Made by a program: the position numbers and the translations under genes | Shown: positions 1 through 9,587 of the stretch, piece after piece | Numbering within the stretch: position 1 is the stretch's first letter | How the letters are laid out: every line of letters starts with the position of its first letter | The notes under the pieces: model-generated | What the model saw: only the letters and a program-made list of their open reading frames with translations | Database searches by the model: none | What the model was told of the DNA's origin: nothing | DNA from: Legionella feeleii | Lineage (GTDB): Bacteria; Pseudomonadota; Gammaproteobacteria; Legionellales; Legionellaceae | Direction: 5' to 3' | Assembly: GCF_001467625.1 (NCBI RefSeq) | Contig: NZ_LNYB01000023.1 | Location: 1-64,000 of the forward strand | Length of the DNA stretch: 64,000 nucleotides

Positions 1-112
1 TCCTTTTGTTGATTATGTTCTTGGCGAACAATCAACAGGATACGCCACCTAATTTATTTTTCACATACACCAGATTCGAGCATAACTCCAAACTTCAAGC
101 AGAATACTAAAA
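1..112. other. Gene-free left edge with a hairpin
   Basis: Positions 1-40 form an imperfect hairpin (GTTGATT near the left, AATCAAC near the right, and an inner GTTC/GAAC pair), possibly a terminator for the minus-strand LysR gene that ends at 113 or for a gene outside the window. I see no coding sequence here. Confidence 0.35.
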
Positions 113-994
113 TTACATAAAAGCCTTTAATTTTTTTGACATTGCTTCTATCCAAACACGAACTTTGGGCTGAATAAATCTTGCTGGATGATAAAAAAGA
201 TAAACAGGAATAACAGGCATTTTATAGGTTGGAAAAAGCTCGACAAGCTCGCCATTTTCCAAAGCCCTCGCTACCTGATAATGGTGTAAAGCAACAATCC
301 CTATACCACGGCAAGCACAATCACAAAGTGCTGCGGCATCATTTAAATAGAGCGAGGGCTCCAAAAAGACAGTTTCTCCTGAAGCAAAAGTCCAACTATT
401 ATTTGGCTGACGCATACTATGAGTTAAATAATGATGTTGTTGTAGTTGAATAGGTTTTTCAGGAGTGCCAAAATTTGCAAGATAAGCTGGTGATGCGCAA
501 AACACATAACGGGTAGTGGTAATTTTTTTTTGTATTGAATTCGATGCGACCTGCATAGACATCCCAAATGCTATATCGAGTCCTTCCTCTAAAAGATGAG
601 GTACCTGCTCCGCAATTTGTAAATCGAGAACAACCTGCGGATAGTGTATCTGAAACTCTGGCATGCGCGGTAAAATAATATTCTCAGCAAAAAAACGTGA
701 ACTTTTTACTCTTAGCAGGCCTTTGGGTTCTGCTTGTGAAGCGGCAATCACACTATTGGCTTGTTCCAAAGCTTGTAAAACTGCCTGTACTTCTTTGTAA
801 TACGATTCACCTATACTAGTTAGCGTTATCTTGCGTGTTGTTCGTTCCAATAAGGTGACACCTAACTCTGATTCCAGAAGGCTTATTTGCTTGCTCACTG
901 CAGCAGCAGAAATATCCAACTGCTTGGCCGCTGCGGTAAAACCTTGACATTGCACCACCTTGCAAAAAGTTTGAATAAGCGCAATTGTGTTCAT
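113..994 (-). CDS. LysR-family transcriptional regulator
   Basis: A 293-residue protein of normal LysR length. Residues 1-60 form the winged helix-turn-helix (GFTAAAKQLDISAAAVSKQI region), and residues from about 90 onward look like the type 2 periplasmic-binding-fold effector domain. It is divergent from proS with about 95 bp between the start codons, but proS is a housekeeping gene and an unlikely target. The ligand and regulon cannot be read from the sequence. The ATG at 994 gives a complete DNA-binding domain, so the start is well supported. Confidence 0.88.
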   Translation of the reverse strand: MNTIALIQTFCKVVQCQGFTAAAKQLDISAAAVSKQISLLESELGVTLLERTTRKITLTSIGESYYKEVQAVLQALEQANSVIAASQAEPKGLLRVKSSRFFAENIILPRMPEFQIHYPQVVLDLQIAEQVPHLLEEGLDIAFGMSMQVASNSIQKKITTTRYVFCASPAYLANFGTPEKPIQLQQHHYLTHSMRQPNNSWTFASGETVFLEPSLYLNDAAALCDCACRGIGIVALHHYQVARALENGELVELFPTYKMPVIPVYLFYHPARFIQPKVRVWIEAMSKKLKAFM

Positions 995-1023
995 TCTCTC
1001 TCCACCCGGGTGCGAAGGAATTA

Positions 1024-1084
1024 TTTTGTTTATAACTGGTGAAGTATATAATGACTCTCTTTTTAAAACTAATATGATCAGGAG
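1024..1084 (+). promoter_or_regulatory. Probable proS promoter and ribosome binding site
   Basis: A TATAAT box lies at 1047-1052 with a weak TTTTGT -35 element at 1024-1029 (17 bp spacer). An AGGAG ribosome binding site sits just upstream of the proS ATG at 1090. The match is by eye only. Confidence 0.5.
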
Positions 1085-1089
1085 CAGGC

Positions 1090-2799
1090 ATGCGCGCGTC
1101 TCAATGGCTATCGGCTACCCTTAAAGAAACACCAAGTGATGCTGAAATTGTTTCACATCAACTTATGCTACGAGCTGGCATGATCCGCAAACTTGGCTCC
1201 GGTCTTTACACTTGGTTGCCGCTTGGTTTAAAAGTTTTACGTAAAGTTGAACAAATTGTACGTGAAGAGATGAACCGTGCTCATGCAATGGAAGTCTTAA
1301 TGCCTGCCGTACAACCCGCTGAATTGTGGCAGGAAACAGGACGTTGGGATACCTTTGGCGGTCAGTTATTAACAATGCGTGATAGCAATGGAAGAGACTA
1401 TTGCTTTGGACCAACTCATGAAGAAGTGATTACTGATTTAATGAGAAATGAATTGCAATCCTATAAACAATTGCCCATTAATCTCTACCAAATTCAAACT
1501 AAATTTCGCGATGAAATAAGACCACGTTTTGGTGTTATGCGTGCGCGTGAATTTATTATGAAAGATTCTTACTCCTTTCATTTAAGCCAGGCATGTCTAC
1601 AACGTACTTATGATGCAATGTATCAGGCTTATTGTCGCATTTTTGATCGTCTCGGTCTTCGCTATCGTGCAGTCGAAGCGGATACCGGTGCAATTGGTGG
1701 CTCGGCATCACACGAATTTCAAGTATTAGCTGATTCTGGTGAAGATTTGATTTTTTACAGCGATGGTAGTAGCTACGCAGCTAATATTGAACAAGCAACC
1801 AGCCTGCTGCCCCCAAAGGCAACCGAATTGCCACAAGAAATTATTACGCTCGTTGATACACCGAAGCAAAAAACGATTACTGAAGTTGCCAATTTTTTAC
1901 AGGTCGATACTGCTCAAACAGTAAAAACATTGATTGCTGAAGGTAAAGAACATCCCTTGGTTGCGCTGGTATTGCGCGGTGATGATGAATTAAATGAAGT
2001 AAAAGCCAGCAAACATCCTTTGCTGAAATCACCTCTACGATTTGCTGATGAACAAACCATAGAAAAAGCACTCAAAGCGCCAACCGGCTCTCTTGGTCCT
2101 GTTGGTCTTAATATCCCTGTTATTGCTGATCACCATGCCTTGGCATTAACGTCTTTCATCTGTGGCGCTAATCAAGCTGATAAGCACTATAAGCATGCTG
2201 CTTGGGGACGAGATGCCCAATATCAAGATGCCTTTGACCTACGTAATGTCAAAGAAGGTGATTCAAGCCCGGATGGTAAAGGTACGCTCCATTCTTGCCG
2301 TGGTATTGAAGTTGGTCATGTATTCCAACTCGGTGATAAATACGCGAAAGCCATGAACGCTGCAGTTATCAATGAAGAAGGCCAGTTACAAACCATGTTA
2401 ATGGGATGTTATGGGTTAGGTATTACTCGTGTTGTTGCAGCTGCGATCGAACAACACCATGATGCTCATGGTATTGTCTGGCCACAAACTATTGCCCCGT
2501 TCCAGCTGGTTATAGTACCCATTAATGGCCATCGCTCAGCGCTTGTTAAAGAAAAAGCAGAATCCCTTTATCAACAACTCAGTGCACAAGGCCTTGATGT
2601 TTTGCTTGATGATCGTAATGAACGCCCGGGCGTTCTATTTGCTGATAATGATTTAATCGGTATCCCACACCGCCTCGTGGTAAGCGAACGCAATCTGGAA
2701 CAGCAAGCTGTGGAGTATAAAGCACGCAATAAGGAAGAAGTGACTCGTATTGCCTTGTCAGACCTGGATCAATTTATTAGCAAGCTATTAAATAAATAG
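1090..2799 (+). CDS. proS: Prolyl-tRNA synthetase
   Basis: Charges tRNA-Pro with proline in the cytoplasm. The 569-residue length and order match the bacterial (type 1) ProRS: class II catalytic core at the N-terminus with motif 2 [10 protein letters not shown] at about 139-148, an inserted YbaK-like cis-editing domain at roughly 230-385 that hydrolyses Ala-tRNA-Pro, then the remaining catalytic motif 3 ([10 protein letters not shown]) and the anticodon-binding domain. The ATG at 1090 has a good AGGAG site. It stands alone and ends at a hairpin shared with the convergent ABC gene. Confidence 0.98.
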   Translation: MRASQWLSATLKETPSDAEIVSHQLMLRAGMIRKLGSGLYTWLPLGLKVLRKVEQIVREEMNRAHAMEVLMPAVQPAELWQETGRWDTFGGQLLTMRDSNGRDYCFGPTHEEVITDLMRNELQSYKQLPINLYQIQTKFRDEIRPRFGVMRAREFIMKDSYSFHLSQACLQRTYDAMYQAYCRIFDRLGLRYRAVEADTGAIGGSASHEFQVLADSGEDLIFYSDGSSYAANIEQATSLLPPKATELPQEIITLVDTPKQKTITEVANFLQVDTAQTVKTLIAEGKEHPLVALVLRGDDELNEVKASKHPLLKSPLRFADEQTIEKALKAPTGSLGPVGLNIPVIADHHALALTSFICGANQADKHYKHAAWGRDAQYQDAFDLRNVKEGDSSPDGKGTLHSCRGIEVGHVFQLGDKYAKAMNAAVINEEGQLQTMLMGCYGLGITRVVAAAIEQHHDAHGIVWPQTIAPFQLVIVPINGHRSALVKEKAESLYQQLSAQGLDVLLDDRNERPGVLFADNDLIGIPHRLVVSERNLEQQAVEYKARNKEEVTRIALSDLDQFISKLLNK

Positions 2800-2813
2800 C
2801 CTACTTTTATGTA

Positions 2814-2850
2814 AGCAATCCCTTAGCAATGCTGTGGAAAAGGGATTGCT
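2814..2850. terminator. Hairpin between convergent proS and ABC ATPase
   Basis: Perfect 11-bp inverted repeat AGCAATCCCTT / AAGGGATTGCT with a 15-nt loop in the 55 bp between two convergent genes. No clear uridine run follows, so the terminator role is inferred. Confidence 0.55.
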
Positions 2851-2854
2851 CCAT

Positions 2855-4669
2855 TTAAACTGTTAGAACACTTGCTAATAATCGACGCGTATAGTCTTGT
2901 TGCGGTTGCTGTAAGATTTGTTCACAAAGACCTCTTTCAATCGCACGGCCATCACGCATGACTAACACATCATCAGCAATATAAGAAACAACTGCCATGT
3001 TGTGAGTAATAAATAAATAAGATAGGCCTCTCTCTTGCTGTAATTCCTTAAGCAAATTCAGGATTTGTGCCTGTACAGAAACATCCAGCGCACTAGTCGG
3101 CTCATCGCATATTAACAATTCAGGTTCGGTAGCCAAAGCCCGGGCAATACAAATACGCTGCCGTTGGCCGCCGGAAAATTGGTGAGGATAACGATGCAGA
3201 CTGTTACGGGGTAAATTGACTTGTTCAAGCAAAGTTTGTTGCTTACGCTTGATAAGCGTCGAAGCTAAACCCTGGGCCAACATCCCTTCAGCTAAAATCT
3301 CACCCACCGTCATACGTGGATTCATTGAAGAAAAAGGATCCTGAAAAATAATCTGTACCTGTTTACGGTAATTTCGCAAGTGACGACCTTGCATAGTATT
3401 AATATTTTTATCACGATAGCTTATCTCACCAACAGTAATAGGTTGTAATCTTAGTACAGCACGACTTACTGTTGTTTTGCCGCATCCTGACTCACCTACC
3501 AAAGCCAGAGTTCTACCCTTGTGTAAATCAAAAGACAAGCCATCCACTGCTTTGATCACTTCTTTATTATGCCTCAATATACCCCGTTTAGTATAAAAAT
3601 GGACACTTAAATCTCTGACACGCAGTAGAATTTCTTCTGTTCCTAGGTTAGGTTTAGGCAGCCAATTCCTTTCTTCAGTAGCTAAAGCAGGCGGCTTGTC
3701 AAGATCTGGGTATAAATGACAACGCACTACTCGATTTTGTATTGTTTGTAATTGTGGTTCCCGATGATCACATGGTGCAAAAGCATGTGCGCAACGCGGA
3801 TGAAAACGGCAACCACTGGGAAGGCAATCCAAGGTTGGTACAGCTCCTGGTATAGTTTGTAAACGATAATGGCGTTTATCAAAAGCCGGCAAAGCAGCAA
3901 GTAATTGCTGTGAATAAGGGTGTTTCACTTGCGAGAAAAATTCTCTGACGGTTGCTTGCTCGACAACTTGCCCTGCGTACATAACACAGACTCTATCAGC
4001 CATTGCTTTAACCACACCAAGATCATGGGTGATTAAAAGCAGACTCGTCTGGTGTTGGCCTTGTAGTTTTTTTAATAACGCTAAAATTTGGGCCTGAATA
4101 GTCACATCAAGTGCGGTTGTTGGTTCATCTGCAATCAATATTTCCGGATTGTTCGCTATAGCCATAGCGATCACTACCCGTTGTTTTTGGCCGCCCGATA
4201 ATTGGTGCGGATACTGATGTAGCCGCAAATGAGGCTTGGGCATTTCAACTTCGTCAAGAAGAGCGAGCAAACGCTCATTCATTTGTTCTTTAGGTATTTT
4301 CTGCTGTTTGGATATCGCCTCGGCCAATTGCTGTCCGATAGTTAACACAGGATTTAGTGCGGTCATTGGTTCCTGGAAGATCATAGCCAACCGTCGTCCG
4401 CGCAAACCTCTCATCACAGATTCTGGTAAATTCAGTAAATCCGTATTTTCAACATTAATTTCACTCGTTTTGCCATAAACACCATTGACTGGTAAAAGAC
4501 GCATCAATGCGAGCGAGGTTAACGATTTACCACAACCCGACTCACCAAGCAGTGCGAGTGTTTCACCAGGATTAAGAGTAAAGCTTACTGCATCCACAGC
4601 AGTAATAACCTGCTCAGGCGTTTGGAATGCAACGCTTAATTTTTTGATTTCAGCAAGATTTTTTACCAT
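2855..4669 (-). CDS. Fused peptide-type ABC transporter ATPase (YejF/DppDF-like)
   Basis: A 604-residue protein with two complete ATPase domains in tandem. Domain 1 has Walker A GESGCGKS (42-49), signature LSGGQKQR and Walker [13 protein letters not shown]. Domain 2 has [16 protein letters not shown] and [13 protein letters not shown] cysteine-rich segment of the oligopeptide-transporter C-terminal type ([11 protein letters not shown]) joins them. The family energises import of di- and oligopeptides, and the fused form matches YejF-like proteins. No permease or binding protein lies beside it, so the partners are encoded elsewhere. The ATG at 4669 is the natural start. Confidence 0.9.
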   Translation of the reverse strand: MVKNLAEIKKLSVAFQTPEQVITAVDAVSFTLNPGETLALLGESGCGKSLTSLALMRLLPVNGVYGKTSEINVENTDLLNLPESVMRGLRGRRLAMIFQEPMTALNPVLTIGQQLAEAISKQQKIPKEQMNERLLALLDEVEMPKPHLRLHQYPHQLSGGQKQRVVIAMAIANNPEILIADEPTTALDVTIQAQILALLKKLQGQHQTSLLLITHDLGVVKAMADRVCVMYAGQVVEQATVREFFSQVKHPYSQQLLAALPAFDKRHYRLQTIPGAVPTLDCLPSGCRFHPRCAHAFAPCDHREPQLQTIQNRVVRCHLYPDLDKPPALATEERNWLPKPNLGTEEILLRVRDLSVHFYTKRGILRHNKEVIKAVDGLSFDLHKGRTLALVGESGCGKTTVSRAVLRLQPITVGEISYRDKNINTMQGRHLRNYRKQVQIIFQDPFSSMNPRMTVGEILAEGMLAQGLASTLIKRKQQTLLEQVNLPRNSLHRYPHQFSGGQRQRICIARALATEPELLICDEPTSALDVSVQAQILNLLKELQQERGLSYLFITHNMAVVSYIADDVLVMRDGRAIERGLCEQILQQPQQDYTRRLLASVLTV

Positions 4670-4844
4670 AAAAAAACTTAATAATAAAAAGCGATTTCAC
4701 CACTGCAATAGACCACCCATGAGCAATTGGTTGTGCAGTAGCGTAATTTCTTCTAATCGTGACATAAAAGAGAAGAGGTGTGTATAATCATGAGCGATAA
4801 ACTGCACATTAAGAGTTTATAGCCCTAAAAAAGAAGAAGAAATT

Positions 4845-5402
4845 ATGCTTAGACTATTTATTTTGATAATCACTATTTTATTTACCTGTGTTGGGCAAGC
4901 AAAAAACAACGCCTCGTTTTATCAGGTTGACCTGATTGTCTTTACCCATCAGAGTGCTTATTCTCTTCCTGCTGATCTATCCCTGGCAAGTAATATGACA
5001 GCAAATAGCTCTCACGCCATTCCGTTAAGTACGGAAGCCAAGAATTCCCTGACTCCGTATCATTTATTGCCCGCCTCCTCTTCACAACTGCGGCAGGAAT
5101 ATTGGGCTTTGCACCGTAAACCGCAATATAGAGTGCTTTTACATTACACCTGGTTACAGCCTTTAAATAACCAACGCCCGATCATGTTACCCAAAACTAC
5201 AAAAGATGGCTGGCAAATAGAAGGTACGCTACGTATTCGCCGTTCCAATTATTATTTACTTGACACTGAACTTCTATTTTCAGCACCAAGCAGCCAAGCA
5301 GCGTTTGTTTTCTCCCAAAAACAACGCCTGAAAGGTGGAGCGATTTATTATCTGGATCATCCACAAGCTGGCATGCTGATTAAGGTTCATCAGCTCGCTT
5401 AG
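4845..5402 (+). CDS. CsiV-family secreted protein
   Basis: A 185-residue protein with a signal peptide (MLRLFILIITILFTCVGQAK). It carries the features of the CsiV family: a YQVDLIVFTH start to the mature part, YRVLLHYTWLQP in the middle, a GTLRIRRSNYYLL segment and YLDHPQAGMLIKVHQL at the C-terminus. CsiV is a periplasmic peptidoglycan-binding protein first linked to cell-shape integrity in Vibrio cholerae. Here it is convergent with oxyR and shares a hairpin terminator with it. The family call is from recalled motifs. Confidence 0.7.
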   Translation: MLRLFILIITILFTCVGQAKNNASFYQVDLIVFTHQSAYSLPADLSLASNMTANSSHAIPLSTEAKNSLTPYHLLPASSSQLRQEYWALHRKPQYRVLLHYTWLQPLNNQRPIMLPKTTKDGWQIEGTLRIRRSNYYLLDTELLFSAPSSQAAFVFSQKQRLKGGAIYYLDHPQAGMLIKVHQLA

Positions 5403-5410
5403 TTTTAAAG

Positions 5411-5444
5411 CTAGTCTCTGCTGCGTAAAAGCAGCAAAGACTAG
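5411..5444. terminator. Bidirectional hairpin terminator
   Basis: Arms CTAGTCTCTGCTGC and GCAGCAAAGACTAG pair except for one mismatch around a GTAAAA loop, placed exactly between the convergent csiV-like gene (ends 5402) and oxyR (ends 5450). Confidence 0.65.
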
Positions 5445-5449
5445 AGCAA

Positions 5450-6355
5450 TTATGGCCGCTTTTCTTTTAATAAATTCTGGATAGTGATACTAATTAATCG
5501 TGCCAAGGCTTCGAAGCAAGCAATTCTGGCAGTACCTGTGCGCCAATATAAGGCAATAGTACGAAACGGCGCAGGTTGGGTAAAAGGAATAATTTGTAAA
5601 TCACTGCGCGGAACCTTATAAACAGATAAAGCAGGCAACAGAGTGACACCCCTCCCTGCTTGTACCATTAATCGTAAAGTTTCCAAACTTGTTGCAGTAA
5701 AATCAGCCTGCACGACCTCAGTCTTTGCTAATTGGCATACAGCCATTGCCTGTTCACGTAAACAATGCCCCTCTTCTAATAACATTACCGGTCGATCCGC
5801 CAAATCATCAACTCGCATTTCAGTTTTATCCGGAGATACAACATTAGCTGCACAAGCAAAATAGAAGGGCTCATTAAAAAGAATTTGCTTGCTAAACTCA
5901 GCCTCCACGGGTGTCGCCATTATAGCCGCATCCAATTGACCTGCAGCCAATTTAGCAATTAAGCGATCGGTTTTCTCTTCAAGTAACCAGACGCGTAAAT
6001 TCGGTAAGCTTTCTTGAATCACTGGCATGACATGAGGTAATAAGTAAGGTCCTAAGGTAGGGATAACCCCCAAACGTAACTCACCGGTATAAGGATCAGA
6101 GGCTGCACGGGCCATTTCTTTCATTTCATCAATCTGAGTCAGGATATGTTGAGCTCGGCTAAGCAGCATACGTCCACTGTCTGTTAACATAACTTGCTTG
6201 TTAGTCCGCTCAAAAAGTGCTACTCCCAACTCTTCTTCCAGTTTTTTTAACTGCATACTCAAAGTAGGTTGACTTACATGGCAGCGCCTGGCAGCCTCAC
6301 CGAAATGCATAACGTCAGCCAATACAACAAAATAATGCAAATCGCGTAAATTCAT
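5450..6355 (-). CDS. oxyR: Hydrogen-peroxide sensing regulator OxyR
   Basis: A 301-residue LysR-type regulator with the DNA-binding domain at 1-60. The two redox cysteines that form the peroxide-induced disulfide in Escherichia coli OxyR (C199 and C208) are present here as C198 and C207 in GHCLREQAMAVC. This supports true OxyR function: activation of peroxide defence genes on oxidation. No catalase or peroxiredoxin gene is adjacent. The N-terminus MNLRDLHYFV is typical. Confidence 0.93.
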   Translation of the reverse strand: MNLRDLHYFVVLADVMHFGEAARRCHVSQPTLSMQLKKLEEELGVALFERTNKQVMLTDSGRMLLSRAQHILTQIDEMKEMARAASDPYTGELRLGVIPTLGPYLLPHVMPVIQESLPNLRVWLLEEKTDRLIAKLAAGQLDAAIMATPVEAEFSKQILFNEPFYFACAANVVSPDKTEMRVDDLADRPVMLLEEGHCLREQAMAVCQLAKTEVVQADFTATSLETLRLMVQAGRGVTLLPALSVYKVPRSDLQIIPFTQPAPFRTIALYWRTGTARIACFEALARLISITIQNLLKEKRP

Positions 6356-6571
6356 TTTATCCCCATTACAATCACTGTTATTGTATTAGTTCATCCAGCC
6401 ATCACTACTCTAATTTATACCTCGGATGAAAACCACATTAAAAATAATACGACTTATATAACCTGGATTGATGCTGCCTATCCCGTGTTTGTTAAACACA
6501 GTGCCATTTAAATCTACACATTCCTACGACGATTGGGTATAGTCTCTTCTTTTTTACAGCCTAATGAATCA

Positions 6572-7804
6572 ATGACTCTAATTAGTATTCCTGTTGCCAA
6601 AACAACACAGGGCTCTCTTATCTGGCTTGTTGGTGTGTCTTTTGTTCTGTTCCAATTTTTCTTGCAATTATCATCGGGAGTCATTATTGGTGCCATTATG
6701 TATGATATGCAATTGTCAGCGTGGCAGGCAGGACTTTTAAGTAGTTCTTTTTATTATGTTTATACCAGCATGCAAATTCCTGTGGGAATGCTTTTCGATC
6801 GTAAAAACACTCGGTTGTTACTCACACTCAATGCAGTCCTCTGTACCATTGGTTGTGTTTTTTTCGCTCAAAGCACCAGCCTACTTTGCCTAATTATTGG
6901 CCGTCTTCTGATAGGTGCTGGCTCAGCCTTTGCTTTTGTTGGCTTATCGCATTTATTAAGACAACATTTTCCACTCAAACAATTTGCTTTCATGATTGGG
7001 CTTTCCGAAACCTTGGGATTTCTGGTCACGATGTTTGGTTTGATAGGGTTAGGCGCTTTGATTAGCGAGTGGGGATGGCGAAGTTTCATTAACAGTGCAG
7101 CCCTTTTAGGCCTGATTATTTCTTGTCTGTGTTGGTTGTACATTCCAGTTGCTTCGCAAGAAACATTTTCTTTACCCAAATATAGCAAACAACTCTTAGG
7201 TATTTTAAGCAATGGGAAAGCGTGGATCAATGGATTATTTGTAGGTTTGAGTTTTACCGTTATCACAGTTTTTGGAGCAATGTGGGCTGTACCTTTTATT
7301 CAGGTAAAACTTGCCTGCAGTTTAAAACAAGCAAGTTTTATTGACGCCATGATTTTTTTAGGTGCTGGACTGAGCTGCCCTCTTTTTGGGAAGTTGGCCA
7401 GCCTTTTTAAGCGCCGCAAACCACTTATGGTAAGTTCATGTTTATCGACAGCGCTTTTGATAGGCGCCGTACTTTATCTGCCCTTCGATAACGCTGTGGC
7501 TCTCGGCTGGCTAATGTTTCTAATCGGCTTGTGTTGTGGGGCTTATATGCTGGCATTTTCTATCGCTAACGAGCTGGCTCCTGCTGACTCCCTCTCTACC
7601 TGTGCGGGCTTCACAAATACACTGGCTATGCTTAGCGCACCTCTTATGCAACCATTAGTTGGATATATACTCGACACTGTCAATCATACAAGCAAGACCT
7701 ATACCCTTGCTAATTACCAAACGGCTCTTCTTATTATCCCAGTTAGCTTAGTCCTTTCTAGCTGCCTCGTTTTATTTTTACCAGAAAAAACAACAAATTA
7801 TTAA
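6572..7804 (+). CDS. Major facilitator superfamily transporter
   Basis: About 410 residues with 12 predicted membrane segments and the MFS loop 2-3 motif (GMLFDRKNTRLLL). I chose the ATG at 6572; an upstream TTG at 6533 would add 13 polar residues. Neither has a clear ribosome binding site. Legionella genomes carry many such carriers for amino acids and nucleosides, but the substrate here is unknown. The stop codon overlaps the stop of the convergent acetyltransferase gene by 3 bp. Confidence 0.85.
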   Translation: MTLISIPVAKTTQGSLIWLVGVSFVLFQFFLQLSSGVIIGAIMYDMQLSAWQAGLLSSSFYYVYTSMQIPVGMLFDRKNTRLLLTLNAVLCTIGCVFFAQSTSLLCLIIGRLLIGAGSAFAFVGLSHLLRQHFPLKQFAFMIGLSETLGFLVTMFGLIGLGALISEWGWRSFINSAALLGLIISCLCWLYIPVASQETFSLPKYSKQLLGILSNGKAWINGLFVGLSFTVITVFGAMWAVPFIQVKLACSLKQASFIDAMIFLGAGLSCPLFGKLASLFKRRKPLMVSSCLSTALLIGAVLYLPFDNAVALGWLMFLIGLCCGAYMLAFSIANELAPADSLSTCAGFTNTLAMLSAPLMQPLVGYILDTVNHTSKTYTLANYQTALLIIPVSLVLSSCLVLFLPEKTTNY

Positions 7805-8505
7805 GGATAAGTAGGTGATAAACTTTGGCTGGTCAATGGCTGCACTTGCTTCTGAATACCAGCATCAAAAAAATTTAATCCGGCCGTTACCCTTTTGGCT
7901 ATGGTTTGGTTGGGTGCAATATGGTCAGCAGGTTTTGTACCGACAGCTTTTATATTCATCCGTTGAAAATCAGCTATTTTTTTATCTATAACTTCCTTTG
8001 CGAAAGGCAAGGTTATTTCAAACGATTGGTGCGCCATTTCAGTAAAATTAAAGCTTCTATAAAACGGTTTACCATAGTCTGACGAGATTAACGAGATAGA
8101 ATTAATCTCTAACTCACAAGCGATATCATGCACAACAAGCATTAAGGCAGAGCCAAGCTTTTTATTACGGTATTCCTTGTCCACCCCTAATGAATGCACT
8201 GTCATATATTTATCATCCCCCCCAACACAACTAACCGTTATACTGCCGATGACAACGCCACCCTTCAAGCAAATAATGGAAAGTACATTATTCAAATAAC
8301 TTAATAATTGACTGGGTTTATAATCATCGACTTCTCTTGGTGGAAAAATCTCTTCCATTAAAAGATCAGCCTCTGCCACTTCAATGTCACCTTCCTCAAG
8401 TAGCCGCAGCTCAAAATCACTATTTGCCAATGCTTTCTCTAATGGTTTGGACAAAATATCGTTGAAATTTACTTCCCCACTCACAATGTCATTAAAACTC
8501 GGCAT
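7801..8505 (-). CDS. GNAT-family acetyltransferase
   Basis: 234 residues. Residues about 35-165 look like a GNAT fold: GGVVIGSITVSCVGG, then VHSLGVDKEYRNKKLGSALM, which contains the acetyl-CoA binding RxxxxG-type loop, and YGKPFYRSFNF at the end of the domain. A short N-terminal segment and a 55-residue tail have no assignment. The substrate is unknown. It is convergent with the MFS gene and next to a second acetyltransferase in the same direction. Confidence 0.75.
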   Translation of the reverse strand: MPSFNDIVSGEVNFNDILSKPLEKALANSDFELRLLEEGDIEVAEADLLMEEIFPPREVDDYKPSQLLSYLNNVLSIICLKGGVVIGSITVSCVGGDDKYMTVHSLGVDKEYRNKKLGSALMLVVHDIACELEINSISLISSDYGKPFYRSFNFTEMAHQSFEITLPFAKEVIDKKIADFQRMNIKAVGTKPADHIAPNQTIAKRVTAGLNFFDAGIQKQVQPLTSQSLSPTYP

Positions 8506-8565
8506 AATCGTCTCAAATCTCTAAAAGCAACCAATATAGGCTCAGATAAGCACCATACTCAAGTC

Positions 8566-9393
8566 TCAGACTGCCTTGGTTCTAGTTTTAGCCTCAGCCC
8601 AGAGCGTAAGCAGCAATTCGATTGGCTGCCCTTTGAGAGTTACTAATCCTCTTTCTCTTGCAATGGCTTTTAAAGCCTGCATACGCGCCGAAAATTTTTC
8701 TACTGTTTTTAATAACGTTTGCTCTGGCTCGAAGCCGGTAAAAAGACATAAAGACAGGGCGCCATGTAATAAATCACCTATTTCTTCTTGAATACGTTCT
8801 TTCGGTTCCTGTAGCTCAAATGCCTCCTTGATCTCGCCACATTCACTAATAATCTGTTCAATAATCATAGCTTGATTAGGCCAGTCAAAACCAAACAATC
8901 TTGCATTTTTCTCTAGCGCAACAAGATCATACAAAGGACTGCTTAATGGTTTTAGCATATAAACAATCTCCGCTTTAGAATAGCCGTTCAACAACGGTTG
9001 AAAACCCTGTTTTTGATAAAATTGATAAGTTTTTGAATAAAAATTATTTTCTTTTTCTGGAGGAACTGCGGCTACCGTCATTGTTTGAACCTGCTGCTGT
9101 TTTGCATACACATAAGCAGCGTGCATCAGTGACGTCCTGACACCCTGCCCTTGATAATCAGGCAAAACACCCAACCAACCAATATGAGCGTTTGCAGAAT
9201 AAGGGAACTTAAGATTTAGAAGTCCAATTGGTTTCTCATTAACTCTCGCAGCAAGATAAACTTGCCGATCCGTTGCCTCTGTAACTAACTCGTCTAAGTC
9301 TATGACCTCATCGCGTTTGACCCAATCGGATCTAATAGTGGCAATTAATTCCAGGGCAGATGTAGCAGAAATGAACTCTATGTTATAAATCAT
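8566..9393 (-). CDS. GNAT acetyltransferase fused to a MazG-like pyrophosphohydrolase
   Basis: 275 residues with two domains. Residues 1-150 form a GNAT fold (HIGWLGVLPDYQGQGVRTSLM is the acetyl-CoA loop). Residues about 160-265 resemble all-alpha MazG-type NTP pyrophosphohydrolases: IISECGEIKEAF followed by RIQEEIGDLLHG gives the ExxE ... ExxD metal-binding pattern. MazG-like enzymes hydrolyse nucleoside triphosphates to monophosphates. The joint role is unknown; the first domain could modify an amine, and the second may act on a related nucleotide or in house-cleaning. Confidence 0.75.
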   Translation of the reverse strand: MIYNIEFISATSALELIATIRSDWVKRDEVIDLDELVTEATDRQVYLAARVNEKPIGLLNLKFPYSANAHIGWLGVLPDYQGQGVRTSLMHAAYVYAKQQQVQTMTVAAVPPEKENNFYSKTYQFYQKQGFQPLLNGYSKAEIVYMLKPLSSPLYDLVALEKNARLFGFDWPNQAMIIEQIISECGEIKEAFELQEPKERIQEEIGDLLHGALSLCLFTGFEPEQTLLKTVEKFSARMQALKAIARERGLVTLKGQPIELLLTLWAEAKTRTKAV

Positions 9394-9407
9394 TTAATCG
9401 TCCTAAA

Positions 9408-9450
9408 CGTCGTCAGTCCAGTTGCCGAAACTCTACTGCATTGCAGCAAA
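9408..9450. repeat. Degenerate fragment of dispersed repeat family B
   Basis: The segment AGTCCAGTTGCCGAAACT followed by CTACTGCATTGCAG resembles the left ends of the larger repeats at 27213, 48581 and 49655 (GACTTCTTCCGAAACT then CTACTGC-like sequence). It looks like a decayed or truncated copy. Confidence 0.4.
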
Positions 9451-9587
9451 TATTATCAACCAGAAAGCAAAATTTAAAAAAGATACAAGAAGCTCCAAAC
9501 CGGGGGGAGTTTACAAGAGATTTAAGCTGTATTACGCTGCGCTGTTGCTACATTAACGTACCCTGTTCTCAAGAAGCGAGAAAACAC

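Noticed and set aside
816-1091. Minus-strand ORF overlapping the LysR gene start
   Set aside because: It is a frame shadow of the LysR gene and its promoter region without coding features.
9441-9587. 49-residue N-terminal extension of the kgtP-like carrier
   Set aside because: The added residues are not membrane-like, overlap a repeat fragment, and the homologous N-terminus begins after the ATG at 9588.
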